64,000 bases of DNA from Dinoroseobacter sp013215265 (GCA_963691755.1 OY829366.1:248001-312000), one strand, 5' to 3'; shown: positions 1-8,775, counted from the stretch's first letter. Numbers and translations are program-made. The notes: generated by a model not told the origin, from the sequence alone.

Positions 1-1084
1 GTTCAGCCTTTTCGCCGCGTAACGGCACAGCAACCGTTACCTTTCGACCATGCTTTTCCGTCAAGGCCTGAGCCATAAGGTCGACGTCTTCGATCGGGTG
101 TGACAGCAGAACCTGCCTCGGCGGGTCACGGTCGCTGTAAAACTGGCCAATGAAAGCTTCGAGGATTTCCGCCGTTTCCGCACCCGATCCAGTGCGCGGG
201 TAGTAGTCGCGGTTTCCCCAATTTTGGTTTGCGCGAATAAAGAAGACCTGAACGCAGGCTTGTCCCTTTTCCAAATGCAGCGCGATCACGTCGGCTTCAG
301 TGACGCCCTGCGGATTGATACCTTGCGTAGTTTGCACCTGTGTCAGTGCTTTGATGCGATCTCGCAGGCTGGCGGCGCGTTCAAATTCCAAAGCCTCCGA
401 GGCTGCTGCCATTTGCTCAGCCAGATTGCCCTGAACCTTAGTGGATTTGCCCGACAAGAAGCGTTCAGCGTCACGCACAAGCTCTGCATAATCCGTTTCG
501 CTTATCTTGCCGACGCAAGGCGCACTGCAGCGCTTAATCTGGTACAGCAAGCACGGACGCGTTCGACTTTCAAACATCGCGTCAGAGCAATTGCGGAGTA
601 AAAACACCTTCTGAAGCTGGTTGAGCGTTCGGTTGACTGACCCTGCGCTGGCAAACGGCCCGTAGTACTTGCCCTTCTCTTTTTTAGCACCACGATGTTT
701 TTTGATCTGCGGGAAACCGTGCTCGGCGCTGACCAGAATATTTGGAAAGCTTTTGTCATCGCGCAGAAGCACATTGTAGCGCGGCTTCAGCTGCTTGATC
801 AGATTTTGCTCAAGCAAGAGCGCCTCTGTCTCGGTACGCGTGGTCAGAAACATCATAGAGGCGGTGTCGCGGATCATGCGATCAATACGAGCCGAATGCC
901 CAGTGGGACGCGCGTAGTTTGAAACCCGTGCCTTGAGGTTTCGAGCTTTCCCAACGTAAAGAACCCGGTTTTCAGCGTCCAGCATACGGTACACGCCAGG
1001 GCTGCCATCAATTGTTTTCAGGTAAGACTGAATAACTGCATGGCCCGTTTGAGTAACAGAATGCAAATGTTGCTCATCAGTCAT
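1..1084 (-). CDS. uvrC: Excinuclease ABC subunit C, C-terminal part cut off by window edge
   Basis: UvrC makes both incisions of UvrABC nucleotide excision repair in the cytoplasm. About 361 residues are visible, against roughly 600 or more for the full protein. The N-terminal GIY-YIG nuclease domain is clear: GVYRM at residues 30-34 and VLYVGKARNLKARV from residue 41. A cysteine-bearing stretch (CLLYQIKRCSAPCVG) follows, then the UvrB-binding helical pair around residues 220-250 (LEFERAASLRDRI). The RNase H-like and helix-hairpin-helix C-terminal part lies beyond base 1. The ATG at 1082-1084 is the first start in frame; no strong ribosome binding site precedes it. Identity is certain from motif order. 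Confidence 0.97.
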   Translation of the reverse strand, partial: MTDEQHLHSVTQTGHAVIQSYLKTIDGSPGVYRMLDAENRVLYVGKARNLKARVSNYARPTGHSARIDRMIRDTASMMFLTTRTETEALLLEQNLIKQLKPRYNVLLRDDKSFPNILVSAEHGFPQIKKHRGAKKEKGKYYGPFASAGSVNRTLNQLQKVFLLRNCSDAMFESRTRPCLLYQIKRCSAPCVGKISETDYAELVRDAERFLSGKSTKVQGNLAEQMAAASEALEFERAASLRDRIKALTQVQTTQGINPQGVTEADVIALHLEKGQACVQVFFIRANQNWGNRDYYPRTGSGAETAEILEAFIGQFYSDRDPPRQVLLSHPIEDVDLMAQALTEKHGRKVTVAVPLRGEKAE

Positions 1085-1372
1085 AATGCGAATCTGTGTT
1101 GGTTGCTCTGATTTGGCAAGGTTTTCAAGCAAGAAGGTTTCCCCAAAATCTGGGGATAAGTCCGTGGGTAAAGTTTCAATTCGAGCCCAAAACCTTAGTA
1201 AACCTACTAGTTTTTCTAGATTGCCACTTTTTTAAGCAGCTATCTAAAGTAATGATATTATTTACTTTATTTATAGACTAACGATAAGCTACTGATATTT
1301 CAGCCAGAATTCTTTTTATTTCGCGATGAAACTACGCAAAGTGGACAATTGCACAGCCACGACGCGTTCAAT
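1085..1372. other. AT-rich intergenic region upstream of uvrC
   Basis: This gap is clearly richer in A and T than the flanking genes and has no convincing coding frame. It must hold the uvrC promoter (reverse strand) and the 3' side of the SDR gene. A short inverted repeat, CCCCA-N5-TGGGG, spans 1141-1155. There is no T run beside it, so I do not call it a terminator. Nothing else recognisable. Confidence 0.5.
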
Positions 1373-2167
1373 CTACTCTACACCTTGGATGTCCGGGGTC
1401 TGCCAAGCCAAATGTTGCCCCCCATCTACGCATAGAAGTTGGCCTGTCACGTCATCTGCATCGATGAAGTAATTCATTGCCTGAACGATCCCTTTCGGGC
1501 TGCTCCCGCGCTCCAAAACGGTGCCGCTACGCTGCGCCGCGAAGTGCTCCGCAGTTTGGCGCGCACCTTGCATCGTGGGCCCCGGCCCGATCGCATTAAC
1601 GCGAATTCGTGGAGCCAAGGCTCGGGCCGCTGTCTGCGTGAACGCCCATAAACCCATTTTGGCAATGGTGTACGTCATGAACTCCGGCGTGAGTTTTCTG
1701 ACCCGCTGATCGACCATGTTGATCACCAGACCATGCGCAAGGGGTTCGCCATTCGCATCGCAATTCGCTTCCGGGATCTGCGCAGCGAAGGCTTGGGTCA
1801 AGAAAAGAGGAGCGCGTAAATTTGAATCGATATGGCGGTCCCAACTTTTTTGGGTCGCGCTTTCAAGTGTGTCATATTCGAAGATCGACGCATTGTTAAT
1901 GAGGATCGAGAGCGGCCCCAAAGCCTCGGTTACCTTGGGAACAAGTCCCGCTGTTTCATCCACACTCAGCAGATCTGCTTTGAAGGTTTTCGCCTTCACG
2001 CCAAACTTTCTACACGCCTCGGCAGTATGCTCGGCATCTTCTTGCGACCCAGAATAGTGTACTGCGATGTCATAACCGCGCTCGGCTAAACATAATGCCA
2101 TTGCGCGTCCCAAGCGCTTTGCAGCACCTGTGACCAATGCAGCACCTCTGGCGTAGGTTTGGTCCAT
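1373..2167 (-). CDS. Short-chain dehydrogenase of the pteridine reductase (PTR1/FolM) type
   Basis: A 264-residue NAD(P)H-dependent SDR. The cofactor motif is TGAAKRLG (residues 13-20), that is TGX3RXG rather than the usual TGX3GXG; this Arg form is the mark of PTR1/FolM pteridine reductases. NNAS is at 91-94. The catalytic set reads Asp153, Tyr166, Lys170 with no Ser at the usual place; the D-13-Y-4-K spacing equals the published PTR1 triad (Asp181, Tyr194, Lys198). The likely job is reduction of a dihydropterin such as dihydromonapterin or dihydrofolate; the substrate is inferred. The start at 2167 is chosen over an upstream ATG because GGAG lies about eight bases before it and the longer version would run into the antiporter gene. 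Confidence 0.75.
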   Translation of the reverse strand: MDQTYARGAALVTGAAKRLGRAMALCLAERGYDIAVHYSGSQEDAEHTAEACRKFGVKAKTFKADLLSVDETAGLVPKVTEALGPLSILINNASIFEYDTLESATQKSWDRHIDSNLRAPLFLTQAFAAQIPEANCDANGEPLAHGLVINMVDQRVRKLTPEFMTYTIAKMGLWAFTQTAARALAPRIRVNAIGPGPTMQGARQTAEHFAAQRSGTVLERGSSPKGIVQAMNYFIDADDVTGQLLCVDGGQHLAWQTPDIQGVE

Positions 2168-2180
2168 ACTATCGCTCCGT

Positions 2181-3161
2181 CTAGGTGAGGAGGACAACCA
2201 CATAGACCGCATAAGCAACCGTCAATACCGCACCCAACACGCGTCCAATATTCAGACGCATATAAACGATTGGCGCAATAACCAAGGTGACCGCTGTCAT
2301 CATCCAGATATCAAAATTTAATATTTCACTCGGAACGCGCATATCGCCAAAAAGAGCGGCAGTGCCGATGATTGCAAGCAAGTTAAACATGTTGGAACCA
2401 AACACGTTGCCAAGTGCAACATCGCCATGGCCGCGGTAGGCCGCCGCGGTCACCGCTGCGAGCTCTGGCAGCGAGGTCCCAAAGGCCACAAGCGTTAGCC
2501 CGATAATGGCTTCACTCATACCCATTGCGCGCGCAATATTCACTGCACCATCCAGAAGCAGGTCCGCCCCGAATGGCAGACCGATCAACCCGAGAGCTAG
2601 GTAAAGCAGGATTTTGGTCCAAGGCAGATCAGGGTCCGCCCCTTCGACCTCTTCTTCGTCATCCTGCACGTCTTCAGATGCTGCATCGGTGGCGGTGTTG
2701 GCACGTTTGTGGGCACGGGCTTCGCTTGTTGCGTCCCAAAGCATCCAGAACAAGGCTGCGAGAAGCACCAGCCCGTGCATCCAAGTAATCGGCCCCAGAA
2801 AGCATACGACAATGAACAATACCGTCGCGGCTATCATCTGCTGATAGCTACGTTTGGTGTCGCAGTCAGCGGTCTGAAGCCCAAAAAATAGCGCGGGCAC
2901 ACCAAGTACCATCAGTACATTGGCAATATTTGAGCCCACAACATTGCCCAAAGCGATACCCGGCGCATCTTCCAGAACCGCTTTGACCGAAATCAGCAAT
3001 TCAGGTGCGGAAGTTCCGAACGCGACAACCGTCAGACTGACGATAAATGCAGGGATACCCAGCCGGAGCGCTAGATTGACAGCCCCTTTGACCAGAAAAT
3101 CACCCGCCGCGAGCAGGATGATCAGACCCAAAATTACCATTGCTAGATCGAGGAGCGGCAT
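2181..3161 (-). CDS. Calcium/sodium antiporter, CaCA family (YrbG-like)
   Basis: A 326-residue inner-membrane cation exchanger. The two inverted alpha-repeats typical of the family are present: FGTSAPEL (48-55) with GNVVGSN (72-78), and FGTSLPEL (227-234) with GNVFGSN (251-257). The acidic residues in these repeats bind the cation. Ten or so hydrophobic segments are split by a central hydrophilic, strongly acidic loop at about 158-180 (EDVQDDEEEVEGADPD), which could sense or buffer cation. The gene follows a small membrane protein and an S49 protease on the same strand with very short gaps, so the three probably share a transcript. The transported ions are inferred from the family. Confidence 0.9.
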   Translation of the reverse strand: MPLLDLAMVILGLIILLAAGDFLVKGAVNLALRLGIPAFIVSLTVVAFGTSAPELLISVKAVLEDAPGIALGNVVGSNIANVLMVLGVPALFFGLQTADCDTKRSYQQMIAATVLFIVVCFLGPITWMHGLVLLAALFWMLWDATSEARAHKRANTATDAASEDVQDDEEEVEGADPDLPWTKILLYLALGLIGLPFGADLLLDGAVNIARAMGMSEAIIGLTLVAFGTSLPELAAVTAAAYRGHGDVALGNVFGSNMFNLLAIIGTAALFGDMRVPSEILNFDIWMMTAVTLVIAPIVYMRLNIGRVLGAVLTVAYAVYVVVLLT

Positions 3162-3164
3162 ACT

Positions 3165-3347
3165 TTACCTTTTTCGTTCGCCCCCTTCACAGGGGCATGG
3201 GTCATTGTTGAAAAGGAAGCGTTTGCACTTCTCGCATCGCTTTGGTTTTTGCAGCGCCACTTTGCCAACTCCAGGGACTCGAAGGCGCCCAAACATGGCA
3301 AGCACCATCATGCCAATCAGGAAAAAAGTGACGATCTTGACCAGCAT
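3165..3347 (-). CDS. Small Cys-rich membrane protein, function unknown
   Basis: A 60-residue protein: one N-terminal hydrophobic segment (residues 2-20), a basic linker, and a Cys cluster (CEKC, then CPC near the C-terminus) that could form a minimal zinc or metal site. It sits 3 bases upstream of the antiporter gene and starts 6 bases after the S49 protease stop, so the position argues strongly for a real, co-transcribed gene. I do not recognise a named family. The highly charged tail (GGERKR) would face the cytoplasm if the helix is a signal anchor. Function is open. Confidence 0.7.
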   Translation of the reverse strand: MLVKIVTFFLIGMMVLAMFGRLRVPGVGKVALQKPKRCEKCKRFLFNNDPCPCEGGERKR

Positions 3348-3353
3348 GAGCGG

Positions 3354-4151
3354 TCAAAGTCCAAAGCGCGCCCAGAGCGCACGATCTTCTATCTGGGATA
3401 CAACACCACTAAAAATCTGTGCGCCGATACGATTGAGCAGCGATCTGTGCTGTCCATAGACGCGGAACTTAACTTTGTCGCCAAACTTGGATTTCATCTT
3501 TGGGACGAGGTGTCCGATCCCATCGGCAAGCCCTGACTCTATTGCCTTCTGTCCAACCCAGATCTCTCCTGTGAACAGGTCCTGGTCTTCTGGCAACCGA
3601 GCGCCCCGACGTGACTTTACATGCGCAATAAAGGCGACATGGATCTGTTTCTGCAGATCCTTTAGTCGCTCTACATCCTCTTCACGCTCCGGCCGGAACG
3701 GATCCAGCATTGATTTGTCTTTGCCAGCCGTATGAACGCGTCGTTCAATACCTTGTCGCTGCATCAACTCATGAAACCCAAAGCTCGATGAGATCACGCC
3801 AATCGAACCGACGATTGAGCTTTCATCTACGAAAATCTCATCAGCAGCGCACGCCAGCCAATAGCCACCAGAGGCCGCCACATCTTCGACAAAGGCCACA
3901 ACAGGTATACTCTTTTCCGTCGCCAAACGTCTGATCCTCGCAGCGATCAAGGAGGATTGGACAGGTGATCCACCGGGGGAATTTAAGAGCAAAGCTACTG
4001 CTTGTGGCTTGCCGCGGGCAAAGGCCCGCTCAATCAGCCCGGCCAAAGCAGCGTCGTTCAACGTGCCGCGACTTCCAGAGGCAATGACGCCAGAAAGACG
4101 GATCACCGCAACTGTCGGATCGTTTTTTATGAAGGGAAGCCAGCGTTTCAT
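3354..4151 (-). CDS. S49 family serine peptidase (SppA/SohB-like)
   Basis: A 265-residue protease of the signal-peptide-peptidase A family, which cleaves membrane-embedded or released signal peptides and misfolded membrane proteins. The family core NSPGGSP is at 57-63 and the probable nucleophile Ser94 lies in AASGGYW (92-98); the partner Lys is probably in the AGKDKSML stretch near 145. At this length it is a single-domain SohB/SppA-short form, without the duplicated half of E. coli SppA. An ATG 57 codons upstream exists, but the added residues are Arg/Ser-rich and unlike the family, so the start at MKRWLPF is preferred. There is no obvious N-terminal membrane anchor. Confidence 0.88.
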   Translation of the reverse strand: MKRWLPFIKNDPTVAVIRLSGVIASGSRGTLNDAALAGLIERAFARGKPQAVALLLNSPGGSPVQSSLIAARIRRLATEKSIPVVAFVEDVAASGGYWLACAADEIFVDESSIVGSIGVISSSFGFHELMQRQGIERRVHTAGKDKSMLDPFRPEREEDVERLKDLQKQIHVAFIAHVKSRRGARLPEDQDLFTGEIWVGQKAIESGLADGIGHLVPKMKSKFGDKVKFRVYGQHRSLLNRIGAQIFSGVVSQIEDRALWARFGL

Positions 4152-4221
4152 GCACGCGATGTAAGCTGGCGCCGCGAAGTAGACAAGGCGACCAGCACTG
4201 TTGCGGTTAAATCCGTCACGG

Positions 4222-5709
4222 TTAACCTTGGAAGGCTTGCGTTCCAGCAACAGCCGAGTGCCATTGCGCGAGTTTCGACGAACGCGTTTCGGGCGCCATC
4301 GTCGGCTCGAACCGCTTCTCAAGAGCCCAGCTTTTTGCGAACTCCTCAGGTTGCGGATAAACGCCTGCCCGCATTCCGGCGACCCATGCCGCGCCCACCG
4401 CTGTTATTTCGAGCACCTCAGGCCGATCAACTTGGGCACCTAGAATGTCAGAAAGAAACTGCATTGCAGCATTGCTCGCAGTCATGCCGCCATCCACGCG
4501 CAAAACCTGCCCAGCGTCCCCGCCCTGCCAGTCGGCCTGCATCGCCTGGATTAAGTCCGCTGTTTGATACCCGACACTTTCCAATGCCGCTTTAGCAAAT
4601 TCAGCAGGCCCCGTTGCCCGTGTGATGCCAAACATGGCACCACGCGCATTTGGATCCCACCACGGTGCGCCAAGCCCTGTAAAGGCGGGCACGATCATCA
4701 CGTTCTGTTCTGAGTCAGCAGTTTCCGCAAGGGCGTCCGTGCGATCCGCAGCCTCGACCATTCCAACGCCGTCGCGCAGCCATTGAACAACTGTACCGGC
4801 ATTGAAAATCGAGCCCTCCAGCGCATAGGTTGGTTTTCCGTCAAATTGGTAGGCGATTGTCCCCAAAAGACGGTTTGTGCTGCTGACCAAAGTATCCCCG
4901 GTGTTCAGGAGCGCAAAGCAGCCTGTTCCATATGTGGACTTCAGCATTCCTGGCTGGAAGCAAGCTTGTCCGAGCGTCGCAGCTTGTTGATCACCAGCAA
5001 CCCCAAGAATGGGTGTTTGACCGCCCAGTAGGGAGGTTGTGCCAAAGTCAGACGCGCAATCACAAACTTCCGGCAACATGGAAAGTGGAATGCCAAGTCT
5101 TTGGCAAATAACATCATCCCATTTACCATCACGAATGTTGTACAGCATCGTCCGTGCCGCATTCGTTGCATCCGTGACGTGCGACGCGCCCTCGGTCATC
5201 CGCCAAATCAGGAAGCTATCGACGGTCCCAAATGCAAGGCGTCCTGCTTCTGCAGCTTCTTTGGCACCTTCAACGGTGTTCAGAATGTAGTGAACCTTCG
5301 TTCCAGAAAAGTAAGGGTCAGCAAGTAATCCCGTCCGATGGGTGATTTCACCCTCGAAGCCTTCGTCCTTTAACTCTGCGCAGAAGGGCGCCGTACGACG
5401 ATCTTGCCATACGATTGCGTTGTGGATTGCTTCGCCGGTTTCGCGATCCCACACGAGCGTTGTTTCGCGTTGGTTGGTGATGCCGATGGCCGCAACATCA
5501 GCTGCAGTAATACCAACGGTTGCAAGAACTTCCTTGCAGGTTTCCTCTACCGTTCGCCAGATGTCCTCTGGATCATGTTCAACCCAACCAGAATGCGGAA
5601 AATGCTGCGCGAACTCCTGCTGTGCAACACCCGCCACCTTCAGGTTTGCGTCAAACACCATCGCGCGTGTCGATGTTGTTCCCTGATCAATCGCCAACAC
5701 ATAGGTCAT
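4222..5709 (-). CDS. glpK: Glycerol kinase
   Basis: Phosphorylates glycerol with ATP to sn-glycerol 3-phosphate in the cytoplasm. At 495 residues it has the normal FGGY-kinase length. DQGTTSTR near residue 8 is the phosphate-binding loop of the first actin-like domain; GVAGDQQAATLGQ and YGTGCF mark the second, and GLGAPWWDP is typical of GlpK. A strong GGGAGGAG lies five bases before the ATG. It follows glpD by 44 bases on the same strand, so glpD-glpK form the glycerol catabolic unit controlled by the divergent GlpR. No glycerol facilitator or glycerol-3-phosphate ABC transporter is in the window. Confidence 0.97.
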   Translation of the reverse strand: MTYVLAIDQGTTSTRAMVFDANLKVAGVAQQEFAQHFPHSGWVEHDPEDIWRTVEETCKEVLATVGITAADVAAIGITNQRETTLVWDRETGEAIHNAIVWQDRRTAPFCAELKDEGFEGEITHRTGLLADPYFSGTKVHYILNTVEGAKEAAEAGRLAFGTVDSFLIWRMTEGASHVTDATNAARTMLYNIRDGKWDDVICQRLGIPLSMLPEVCDCASDFGTTSLLGGQTPILGVAGDQQAATLGQACFQPGMLKSTYGTGCFALLNTGDTLVSSTNRLLGTIAYQFDGKPTYALEGSIFNAGTVVQWLRDGVGMVEAADRTDALAETADSEQNVMIVPAFTGLGAPWWDPNARGAMFGITRATGPAEFAKAALESVGYQTADLIQAMQADWQGGDAGQVLRVDGGMTASNAAMQFLSDILGAQVDRPEVLEITAVGAAWVAGMRAGVYPQPEEFAKSWALEKRFEPTMAPETRSSKLAQWHSAVAGTQAFQG

Positions 5710-5753
5710 GGTGGCTCCTCCCTGTTCTTTTTTGGTTTGTGCCTGCTTCGACG

Positions 5754-7301
5754 CTACGCCGCAACTTTGCTGTGCGCCTCAAACCACGCATCAAGGGCCG
5801 CAATCTCTTCTGCCGACATCCGCAGTCCCAGTTTCGATCTACGCCACACCACATCTTCGGCTGCGCGCGCATATTCCTTTTTGCGAAGCCAAATTACTTC
5901 GGCCTCCGTTAGATTGGCTCCAAAGTCTTTGCCTAGATTATCAGCGGTGCGTGCCTGCCCAAGTACTGTCCAGGCTTCAGTCCCGTATGCACGAATAAGG
6001 CGTTTAGCCCAACGCTCATCGAGAAATTCATAATCACGCTGCAGTTTGTCGATCAGTTCAGCAACCTCAGAAACTTTAAAATCCCCTCCCGGAAGCGCCA
6101 CACCCGCGGTCCATGGTCCATCCATTTGCAAATGCGGCTGCAGCTTTTCCAGCGCTGCTTCTGCAAGGCGGCGATAGGTCGTGATCTTTCCGCCAAAAAC
6201 ATTCAGCAAGGGTGCGCCCTGCGTATCCATAGATAATACGTAGTCTCGGGTCGCTTCGGTCGCGCTGCTCGCACCGTCGTCATAAAGCGGACGAACACCA
6301 GAATAGGTCCAGACGATCTGTTCACGCGTTACTGGCTGTTCAAAATAATTAGATGCGAAATCGCAAAGATACTGCTGTTCATCAGGCGAACAAACCGGAG
6401 CTTCGCCAAGTTCGCTGTGCTCCTGATCAGTGGTACCAATCAGGGTAAAATCGGTCTCATATGGAATTGCAAAAATAATTCGTCCATCTTCGCCTTGGAA
6501 GAAGTAGCATTTGTCGTGATCGAAGAGCTTCGGGACAACGATATGCGAGCCGCGAACCAAACGGACGCCTTCTCGCGCATTCCTGCGCAGTACGCCTTTT
6601 AGAACATCTTCGACCCAAGGACCCCCGGCATTCACAACAACTTTTGCCGTCACAGTTCGCCCATCACTAAGATCTAACCGCCAAACACCGTCAGATCGCT
6701 CGCCGCTCAGCACCTTTGTTCGAACCGAAACTTCTGCACCTCGCAGTTCGGCATCGCGGGCGTTGAGCACAACAAGCCGCGAATCTTCGATCCAACAGTC
6801 CGAATATTCGTATGCTTTCTCAAACTTTTGCTTCAGGGGGAATCCCTCCGGAGACTGCCTAAGCTTGAGTGTGCTCGTCCCGGGTAAGATTTCTCTACCA
6901 CCGAGAGTATCATACAAAAACAGGCCCAAACGGATAAGCCACGAAGGTCTACGGCCTTTCATCCATGGCATCACACTATTCAACAATCGGGACGTCGGTG
7001 TTGATGTCTCAAACCTCATATCCTCATGAAACGGAAGAACAAAGCGCATTGGCCAACTGATATGTGGCATCGCTTTGAGCAAAACCTCCCGTTCAATCAG
7101 GCTTTCTTTTACAAGTCGAAACTTGAAGAATTCCAAATAGCGCAACCCGCCGTGGAACAGCTTGGTAGACGCGCTGGAGGTCGCTCCGGCCAAATCACCC
7201 TGTTCTGCAAGACCAACCTTAAGCCCCCGCCCCGCCGCATCGCGCGCTATGCCTACGCCATTGATGCCGCCGCCAATCACAAACAGGTCAAAATCTGCCA
7301 T
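5754..7301 (-). CDS. glpD: Aerobic glycerol-3-phosphate dehydrogenase
   Basis: A membrane-associated flavoenzyme that oxidises sn-glycerol 3-phosphate to dihydroxyacetone phosphate and passes electrons to quinone. At 515 residues it has the usual length. The FAD-binding glycine motif GGGINGVG is at about residues 10-17, followed by the family sequence SSASTKLFHGGLRYLE; the C-terminal alpha-helical DAO_C domain is complete. AAAGGAG lies seven bases before the ATG. It is first in the glpD-glpK unit, divergent from glpR across an 85-base regulatory gap. The product of GlpK is its substrate. Confidence 0.96.
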   Translation of the reverse strand: MADFDLFVIGGGINGVGIARDAAGRGLKVGLAEQGDLAGATSSASTKLFHGGLRYLEFFKFRLVKESLIEREVLLKAMPHISWPMRFVLPFHEDMRFETSTPTSRLLNSVMPWMKGRRPSWLIRLGLFLYDTLGGREILPGTSTLKLRQSPEGFPLKQKFEKAYEYSDCWIEDSRLVVLNARDAELRGAEVSVRTKVLSGERSDGVWRLDLSDGRTVTAKVVVNAGGPWVEDVLKGVLRRNAREGVRLVRGSHIVVPKLFDHDKCYFFQGEDGRIIFAIPYETDFTLIGTTDQEHSELGEAPVCSPDEQQYLCDFASNYFEQPVTREQIVWTYSGVRPLYDDGASSATEATRDYVLSMDTQGAPLLNVFGGKITTYRRLAEAALEKLQPHLQMDGPWTAGVALPGGDFKVSEVAELIDKLQRDYEFLDERWAKRLIRAYGTEAWTVLGQARTADNLGKDFGANLTEAEVIWLRKKEYARAAEDVVWRRSKLGLRMSAEEIAALDAWFEAHSKVAA

Positions 7302-7360
7302 CGCTATTCTCCTTTGTGTTTATTTTATCATTTTCGCTTTGCACATCTAATGGCGCGCCT

Positions 7361-7380
7361 TATGTTCGTTTCGAAAGTGA
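7361..7380. promoter_or_regulatory. Candidate GlpR operator between glpD and glpR
   Basis: TATGTTCGTTTCGAAAGTGA resembles the known E. coli GlpR site (WATGTTCGWT-AWCGAACATW): the left half is nearly perfect, the right half is weaker. It ends six bases before the glpR ATG and lies about 60 bases upstream of glpD, so binding could control both genes. A second, poorer TTTTCGCTTTGCA copy is at about 7331-7343. The assignment is by similarity to the published consensus only. Confidence 0.45.
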
Positions 7381-7386
7381 GGGAAT

Positions 7387-8148
7387 ATGTTTGAGAGCAG
7401 TCGACGCACAAAAATACTGTCAGACCTTCGCGCTACAGGTCGCGTTTCGACGGATAATTTGGCACATAGGTATGCCGTGACCGTCCAAACAATTCGGCGG
7501 GATCTTTCAGACATGGAAAACGCCGGCTTGCTGACGCGGACGCACGGGGGCGCTGTGCCCAGATCGAGCGTTGCCAATATCGGTTATGACGATCGACGCG
7601 TATTGAATGCAGACGCCAAAGAGAAAATCGCGCGTGTTGCCGCAAGCCTGGTTCCCGACCGGGCGTCACTTTACCTCGATATTGGGACGTCGACCGAAGC
7701 TGTCGCAGAGGCACTGCTGCAGCACGACGGCCTAATGGTGATAACCAACAATCTAAGAGCGGCGACCATTTTAGCCGATAATCCTTCTGCTGAGGTTATT
7801 GTTGCTGGCGGCGTTCTAAGGCGCTCCGATGCAGGCTTGGTCGGCGAGCAAACTGTCGCCTTCCTTCGTCAGTTCAAGCCTGACTTTGCATTTTTATCCG
7901 CTTCGGCCTTGGATCTATCTGGAGACTTTCTGGATTTCGACTTTCGCGAAGTACAGGTTAGTCGAGCAGCCAGCACACAAGCTAGAAAATCAGTTCTTGT
8001 TGCAGATGCTTCAAAATTTAATCGCCAAGCACCTGTTAAAATTGGATCTTTATCTCAGATCGATCTGTTCATTACAGATCTTGAGCTCCCGAATATTCTG
8101 AATGAAAGAATTTCAGATTGGCATACCGATGTACGGCTTGCCGCATAG
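7387..8148 (+). CDS. glpR: DeoR-family glycerol-3-phosphate regulon repressor
   Basis: A 253-residue DeoR-type repressor. The N-terminal winged helix-turn-helix carries the DeoR signature (VQTIRRDLSDMENAGLLTR, about residues 32-50, then THGGAV), and the C-terminal DeoRC sensor domain has LDIGTSTEA and ITNNLRAA, which bind a sugar phosphate. By position, divergent from glpD-glpK, the effector should be glycerol 3-phosphate, which releases the repressor; this is inferred from the family. GAGGG stands close to the ATG. It is followed by about 180 bases without a gene and then a broken nsrR. Confidence 0.9.
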   Translation: MFESSRRTKILSDLRATGRVSTDNLAHRYAVTVQTIRRDLSDMENAGLLTRTHGGAVPRSSVANIGYDDRRVLNADAKEKIARVAASLVPDRASLYLDIGTSTEAVAEALLQHDGLMVITNNLRAATILADNPSAEVIVAGGVLRRSDAGLVGEQTVAFLRQFKPDFAFLSASALDLSGDFLDFDFREVQVSRAASTQARKSVLVADASKFNRQAPVKIGSLSQIDLFITDLELPNILNERISDWHTDVRLAA

Positions 8149-8330
8149 ACGCTTGATTGGCGTGAGCCTCAATAGCTTTGCATATTTTTTCAAAGGTGCA
8201 TTTCGGTTTCACGCTCGGCAATTTAGTAGTGAAATCGGGGATAGGTCTTTATTTCGGAACAACAAACACGCTTTCCGCCAACCCATGCGTCACTCCCCAA
8301 ACGCGCTCGCATCCGCCCCGGAGCATAACT

Positions 8331-8775
8331 GTGAAGCGATTAACGATGCGAACCAATTTGGCCATGCGTAGTCTTATGTTTTGTACCGTGCACACGGATC
8401 GCTTGGTGCAGAAAGCGGAGATCGCGAGCGCTTGTAACGCATCTGAAAATGACTTCGGTGTAATAAGTTCACAAGCTCAGTCAATCCGGGTTCCTGAATA
8501 CTGTCAGAGGAAGCAATGGTGGCGTTATATTCAATCGCCCTTCATGTGAAATCTGCATTGGTGACGTTGCTCGACCATTTGAAGTCGGCGCTCCATTTGC
8601 TGAATACTTCTGTGGCGGAGAGAGCGCGTGTCCCATCATTGATCATTGTCGTTTACGCATCGCACCTGGATAAGCATTAGCCGCATTTTATACAGAATTG
8701 GACAAGGTCTATCTTTCTGATCTTGCGAAGGACAATGGAGGCTTGACGCAACTTCTGGAACTCAGCGACGCATAA
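8331..8775 (+). pseudogene. nsrR: Decayed nsrR, Rrf2-family nitric-oxide sensing repressor
   Basis: Not a single open frame, but a readable relic. From GTG 8331 (or ATG 8346) the first frame gives an Rrf2 start: LTMRTNLAMRSLMFC, then VQKAEIASACNASEN. Around 8480-8491 the frame shifts; the continuation reads FLNTVRGSNGGV, then FEVGAPFAEYFCGGESACP and IIDHCRLRIA. An in-frame TAA stands at 8671, after which ALAAFYTELDKVYLSDL and DNGGLTQLLELSDA finish the family C-terminus. The three Fe-S ligand cysteines with C-X5-C-X5-C spacing survive. Intact NsrR senses NO through this cluster and represses NO-detoxifying genes. No hmp or nor gene is nearby. The 182 bases before it contain no gene; GGTGCATTT there resembles an NsrR half-site, weakly. 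Confidence 0.85.

Noticed and set aside
7026..7394. Forward open frame across the glpD start and the glpD/glpR gap
   Set aside because: Antisense to glpD and covering the regulatory region; no motif.
8149..8330. Extra coding sequence upstream of the nsrR relic
   Set aside because: Frames extending upstream of the GTG at 8331 show no similarity to Rrf2 proteins or anything else I recognise.
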